This document shows positions 5,400-6,926 of a DNA stretch of 6,926 bases, one piece after another. This DNA comes from JBEBBU01 sp041158225 (GTDB lineage: Bacteria; Pseudomonadota; Gammaproteobacteria; Methylococcales; Methylococcaceae). A model generated the notes under the pieces. The model saw nothing but the letters and a program-made list of their open reading frames with translations, had not been told where the DNA came from and did not search any database. The stretch lies in the NCBI GenBank assembly GCA_041158225.1, contig JBEBBU010000030.1, forward strand, positions 1 through 6,926. The letters run 5' to 3'. Each line of letters opens with the position of its first letter. The first letter of the stretch is position 1. Position numbers and translations under genes: made by a program.

Positions 5400-5767
5400 G
5401 TGGATGGCAGCGGCCACTACTGGGGAACCTACCCGTCCAAGCAATCGATCAAGAAGGTAAAGGGGAAAATTCACGCTGAGACGACAAAACGCTGGAACGG
5501 ACAGCCCATTGAAAAGCGGATTGTGAGGTTGAACGCCATCCTTTCAGGATGGAGAAACTACTTCAATCAGGGTTCCGTCAGGACCTGCTATCGGGACATC
5601 GATAACTATGCAGCACGCCGTCTCAGGATCTGGATGCAACGCCGGAAGGGCCGACGGGGAACTGGATATCGCCAATATCCTGACTCGTACCTGTGTACGA
5701 TACCCTCGGTCTGGTTCGCTTGCTGGAACCATCGTCTGGTCGCGTCCGCTCGAATGCGAAGGTCTGA
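5400..5767 (+). pseudogene. group II intron maturase, C-terminal fragment with frameshift
   Basis: About 98 codons in one frame (5400-5693) give the end of the reverse transcriptase and the maturase (X/thumb) domain: YWGTYPSKQSIKKV, then IVRLNAILSGWRNYFNQGS, then YRDIDNYAARRLRIWMQRRKG and the GYRQYPDSYL signature. Homologues normally continue with YDTLGLVRL and end soon after. Here that continuation (YDTLGLVRLLEPSSGRVRSN, then AKV and TGA 5765-5767) is found in another frame starting at 5696. Two extra bases, or one lost base, around 5694-5695 therefore break the gene. The N-terminal ~300 residues, including the YADD catalytic box, are absent. No start codon or ribosome-binding site belongs to this fragment. 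The protein would be non-functional as a reverse transcriptase. Confidence 0.8.
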
Positions 5768-5778
5768 TATCTCTGAAG

Positions 5779-5812
5779 AAAGCCGGATACGGGAAATCTG
5801 TATGTCCGGTTT
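5779..5812 (+). ncRNA. group II intron domain V
   Basis: A 34-base hairpin 12 bases after the maturase stop. AGCCGG (5781-5786) pairs with CCGGTT (5806-5811) with one G-U. ATACGG (5787-5792) pairs with CTGTAT (5798-5803) with one G-U. A two-base bulge GT (5804-5805) lies between the helices, and the loop begins GAAA (5793-5796). The AGC triad (5781-5783) is the catalytic triad position. The element is intact by inspection although the rest of the ribozyme is gone. Confidence 0.75.
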
Positions 5813-5815
5813 GAC

Positions 5816-5927
5816 GAGCGGCATGTGGAAACGAATCCATGGTTTTGGCTATTAAGGCACCGTTCAACGAAAGGGACGGAAACAGATATGCCTGACCTAA
5901 AGACACCGCGCCACATGTCGACTCTAC
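5816..5927 (+). ncRNA. group II intron domain VI and 3' splice site
   Basis: GAG (5816-5818) and CGGCATGTGG (5819-5828) pair with CTC (5922-5924) and CCACATGTCG (5911-5920): 13 pairs with a single G-U and one unpaired A at 5921. That bulged A has the position of the lariat branch point, seven bases from the predicted intron end TAC (5925-5927). The apical region is unusually large (about 80 bases) for a domain VI. The fit of stem, bulged A and end is strong even though no 5' intron half remains. Confidence 0.7.
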
Positions 5928-6309
5928 CCCAGCAATTGCCCTTACGATTCATGCTGGCTTCCATGCCATGCTTCTTCAGCAATTTCCTATGTAAATTGCT
6001 TGCATACTGGCTCCCCCGATCGCTGTGGATGATCAATCCCGGCCGGGTACCACGATGGGCAATCGCCATTTTCAACGCATCACAAACCAGTTCTGCTGGC
6101 ATGGAAGGAGCCATGGCTCAGCCGATAATCTTCCTGGAAAACAGATCCATCACGACCGCCAGATACAGCCATCCAGCCTCTGTCCTGATATAGGTCAGGT
6201 CTGATATCCATGCCTTGTTGGCCTCCTCCGGATTAAACTGTCGATCCAGAATATTCGGCGCAATCGGCAGGTCATGATGGCTGAAAGCAGGAATTGTTTT
6301 TCCAGAGCC
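5928..6309 (-). pseudogene. IS3-family transposase (OrfB) fragment, interrupted by the intron
   Basis: The minus strand encodes part of the DDE integrase core of an IS3-family transposase. In order: KTIPAFSHHDLPIAPNILDR, then AWISDLTYI (first catalytic Asp), WLYLAVVMDLFSRKIIG, an in-frame TGA (6118-6120) where homologues have Trp, then AMAPSMPAELVCDALKMA, IIHSDRGSQY (second catalytic Asp), and MNRKGNCW. The coding sequence stops at the first base of the codon that should encode the Asp of the N-C-W-D motif. The next base on this strand is group II intron. The last part, including the catalytic Glu, is absent. Upstream similarity ends near 6300, so the N-terminus and OrfA are missing too. The fragment is dead three times over: nonsense codon, insertion and truncation at both ends. 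Confidence 0.85.
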
Positions 6310-6323
6310 ACATTGCTGGGTTT

Positions 6324-6348
6324 AGCCTTCAAATTGATTCTTAAGGCT
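6324..6348. repeat. short inverted repeat AGCCTT/AAGGCT
   Basis: AGCCTT (6324-6329) and AAGGCT (6343-6348) with a 13-base AT-rich spacer, at the boundary between the IS3 fragment and the next remnant. It may be a weak hairpin or chance. Confidence 0.25.
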
Positions 6349-6366
6349 GAAAAGACTTGATGTAGA

Positions 6367-6471
6367 ATGCAAGGTTACGAACAGATCCCAAGCCTGATGA
6401 ACGGGATCGTGTTCAAAGATGGTGAACCGGTGGAGGACAACACACCGAACCAGCAGATGATTGCCGCCTGA
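6367..6471 (+). pseudogene. possible transposase C-terminal remnant
   Basis: A 34-codon plus-strand frame from ATG 6367 to TGA 6469-6471, with an in-frame TGA just before it at 6358-6360. The product contains YEQIPSLMNGIVFKDGEPVE and ends NQQMIAA, which reads like the extreme C-terminus of a DDE transposase with an L-x-x-x-M/L-NGI-x-F-x-DG motif. I cannot name the IS family with confidence. There is no convincing ribosome-binding site, so it is better seen as the 3' scrap of a lost element than as a small gene. The following bases (6490-6507, ending ACACAACTTTTG) resemble the outer end of some insertion sequences, which fits that reading but proves nothing. Confidence 0.35.
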
Positions 6472-6680
6472 TCAGGTCGTTGAGTCTGTACTCATACACA
6501 ACTTTTGATCATTGCTCATCACCAAATGATGAAACGACGCTTGAGAGAGTTGATAGAAACACTAAGGCAATGCAAAGAAATTGAATAATTGTGATTCATG
6601 AGGTGTCAGAATCATCCCAAGATATTCTCTGATGCATTACAACTACCCCACTTTGATGTTCTCAATGGGATATATAGCGA
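6472..6680. other. AT-rich gene-free spacer
   Basis: About 210 bases that are clearly richer in A and T than the left half of the window. They contain a possible IS end near 6490-6507, a TGATTC (6592-6597)/GAATCA (6609-6614) inverted repeat and a 20-codon ORF (6526-6588) with no supporting features. No gene was recognised. Confidence 0.4.
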
Positions 6681-6926
6681 ATGTATAAATACAAAATTTT
6701 TGATGTTGTTTGCGCCGCCAGTGAAACAGATGGCTCTACCCTGTCTGGATTGGTTGTCGGAATGAGCGAGTCTCAAGGATTAAGAACCTATGAGGTTGCT
6801 TCGCTACCAAGGGGAGAGAAGATATTTATCAAAGAAGCTCAGATAGATCATGCAAAGAGCAAGTTTATTAGCGCTGCAAATAGTTCATCCGACAATTTTT
6901 CATCAGAAAATCACCATGACGCCCTC
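6681..6926 (+). CDS. N-terminal part of an unrecognised protein, runs off the window
   Basis: ATG 6681-6683 begins a frame that stays open to the last base, giving 82 residues. An in-frame TAG (6675-6677) lies directly before, so this is the first possible ATG. A GGGA about 11 bases upstream (6667-6670) is a weak ribosome-binding site. The product starts MYKYKIFDVVCAASETDGS, continues with hydrophobic and Gly-containing strands (LSGLVVGMSES), a charged segment (RGEKIFIKEAQIDHAKSKF) and a Ser/Asn-rich stretch (SAANSSSDNFSSENHHDAL). There is no signal peptide or transmembrane helix. I do not recognise the family. Codon use is more AT-rich than in the ATPase gene, suggesting acquired DNA or a shift to a different genomic segment. 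Confidence 0.55.
   Translation, partial: MYKYKIFDVVCAASETDGSTLSGLVVGMSESQGLRTYEVASLPRGEKIFIKEAQIDHAKSKFISAANSSSDNFSSENHHDAL

Larger units (their letters stand above)
5400..5927 (+). mobile_element. 5'-truncated group II intron (3' part)
   Basis: The segment consists of the end of a group II intron-encoded maturase followed by domain V and a long domain VI ending at a predicted 3' splice site after 5927. Everything 5' of this (ribozyme domains I-III, intron start, reverse transcriptase palm) is missing, so it cannot splice or move by itself. The left limit near 5400 is where maturase similarity fades and is approximate. The right limit comes from domain VI pairing, a bulged A at 5921 seven bases from the end, the terminal AC, and the match of the next base to the interrupted transposase codon. 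Confidence 0.75.

Noticed and set aside
5007..5474. Minus-strand frame of 155 codons, and the overlapping shorter frames at 5089-5271 and 5192-5389.
   Set aside because: The longest overlaps both the antitoxin end and the intron-derived maturase sequence in antisense. Composition is low in structure and no family is recognised; only the 5192-5389 piece is mentioned as an outside possibility.
5765..5908. Plus-strand coding continuing past the maturase stop (MSGLTSGMWKR and so on).
   Set aside because: This is translation of intron domains V and VI, an RNA structure commonly misannotated as small proteins.
5623..5927. Continuation of the transposase frame into 5623-5927 on the minus strand.
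   Set aside because: Beyond N-C-W the frame reads through the antisense of the group II intron, so the residues are not transposase.
6526..6588. A 20-codon plus-strand ORF (MMKRRLRELIETL...).
   Set aside because: It is too short, has no ribosome-binding site or homology I can name, and is likely chance.
1..6926. CRISPR array, tRNA, rRNA, riboswitch, integron attC or replication origin.
   Set aside because: I saw no regularly spaced direct repeats, cloverleaf-like sequence, rRNA signature, known riboswitch core or iteron cluster.

Overview
The window looks like chromosomal DNA of a proteobacterium with roughly balanced base composition. The style of the two toxin-antitoxin modules, the IS3-type transposase and the group II intron maturase fits a beta- or gammaproteobacterium. 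A Nitrosomonas-like ammonia oxidiser would be a guess from overall flavour only, since no species marker is present.

Left third (1-3028): the tail of an unrecognised plus-strand gene converges on a complete 914-residue P-type (P2A-like) cation-transporting ATPase on the minus strand. A possible 47-residue small ORF on the minus strand bridges the junction. The ATPase has every catalytic motif of the family. Its M6 cation-site motif, however, carries Ala where Ca2+ pumps carry Asp, so the transported ion should not be assumed to be calcium. Its gene also contains a run of nine C residues on the coding strand.

Middle (3029-5147): a hairpin-rich spacer with a probable terminator is followed by a vapBC (FitAB-like) toxin-antitoxin operon on the minus strand. 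Next comes a spacer that seems to keep only the promoter and first ~21 codons of a lost Fic-family gene. A second, plus-strand toxin-antitoxin operon follows, with toxin first: a RelE/HigB-type toxin overlapping an Xre-type antitoxin. Its promoter lies inside an almost perfectly symmetrical palindromic array that probably serves as the autoregulatory operator, and the -10 box is so close to the toxin ATG that the message is predicted to be leaderless.

Right third (5148-6926): this is a graveyard of mobile elements. A 5'-truncated group II intron (last ~120 codons of the maturase, frameshifted near its end, then well-formed domains V and VI) runs on the plus strand. It abuts an IS3-family transposase fragment on the minus strand, exactly at that transposase's conserved N-C-W-D motif, so the intron once inserted antisense into the IS. 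The transposase fragment also carries an in-frame nonsense codon. Beyond it lie a short plus-strand tail of what may be another transposase, an AT-rich gene-free stretch, and the start of an unrecognised gene that leaves the window.

Reading it together: a conserved transporter gene borders a plastic accessory segment holding two addiction modules transcribed away from each other, a dead Fic gene and decayed retro- and transposable elements. No CRISPR array, tRNA or rRNA was seen. I found no clearly new multi-gene system. The most novel-looking items are the symmetrical operator of the HigBA-like module, the structured spacer before the ATPase, and the intron/IS nesting.
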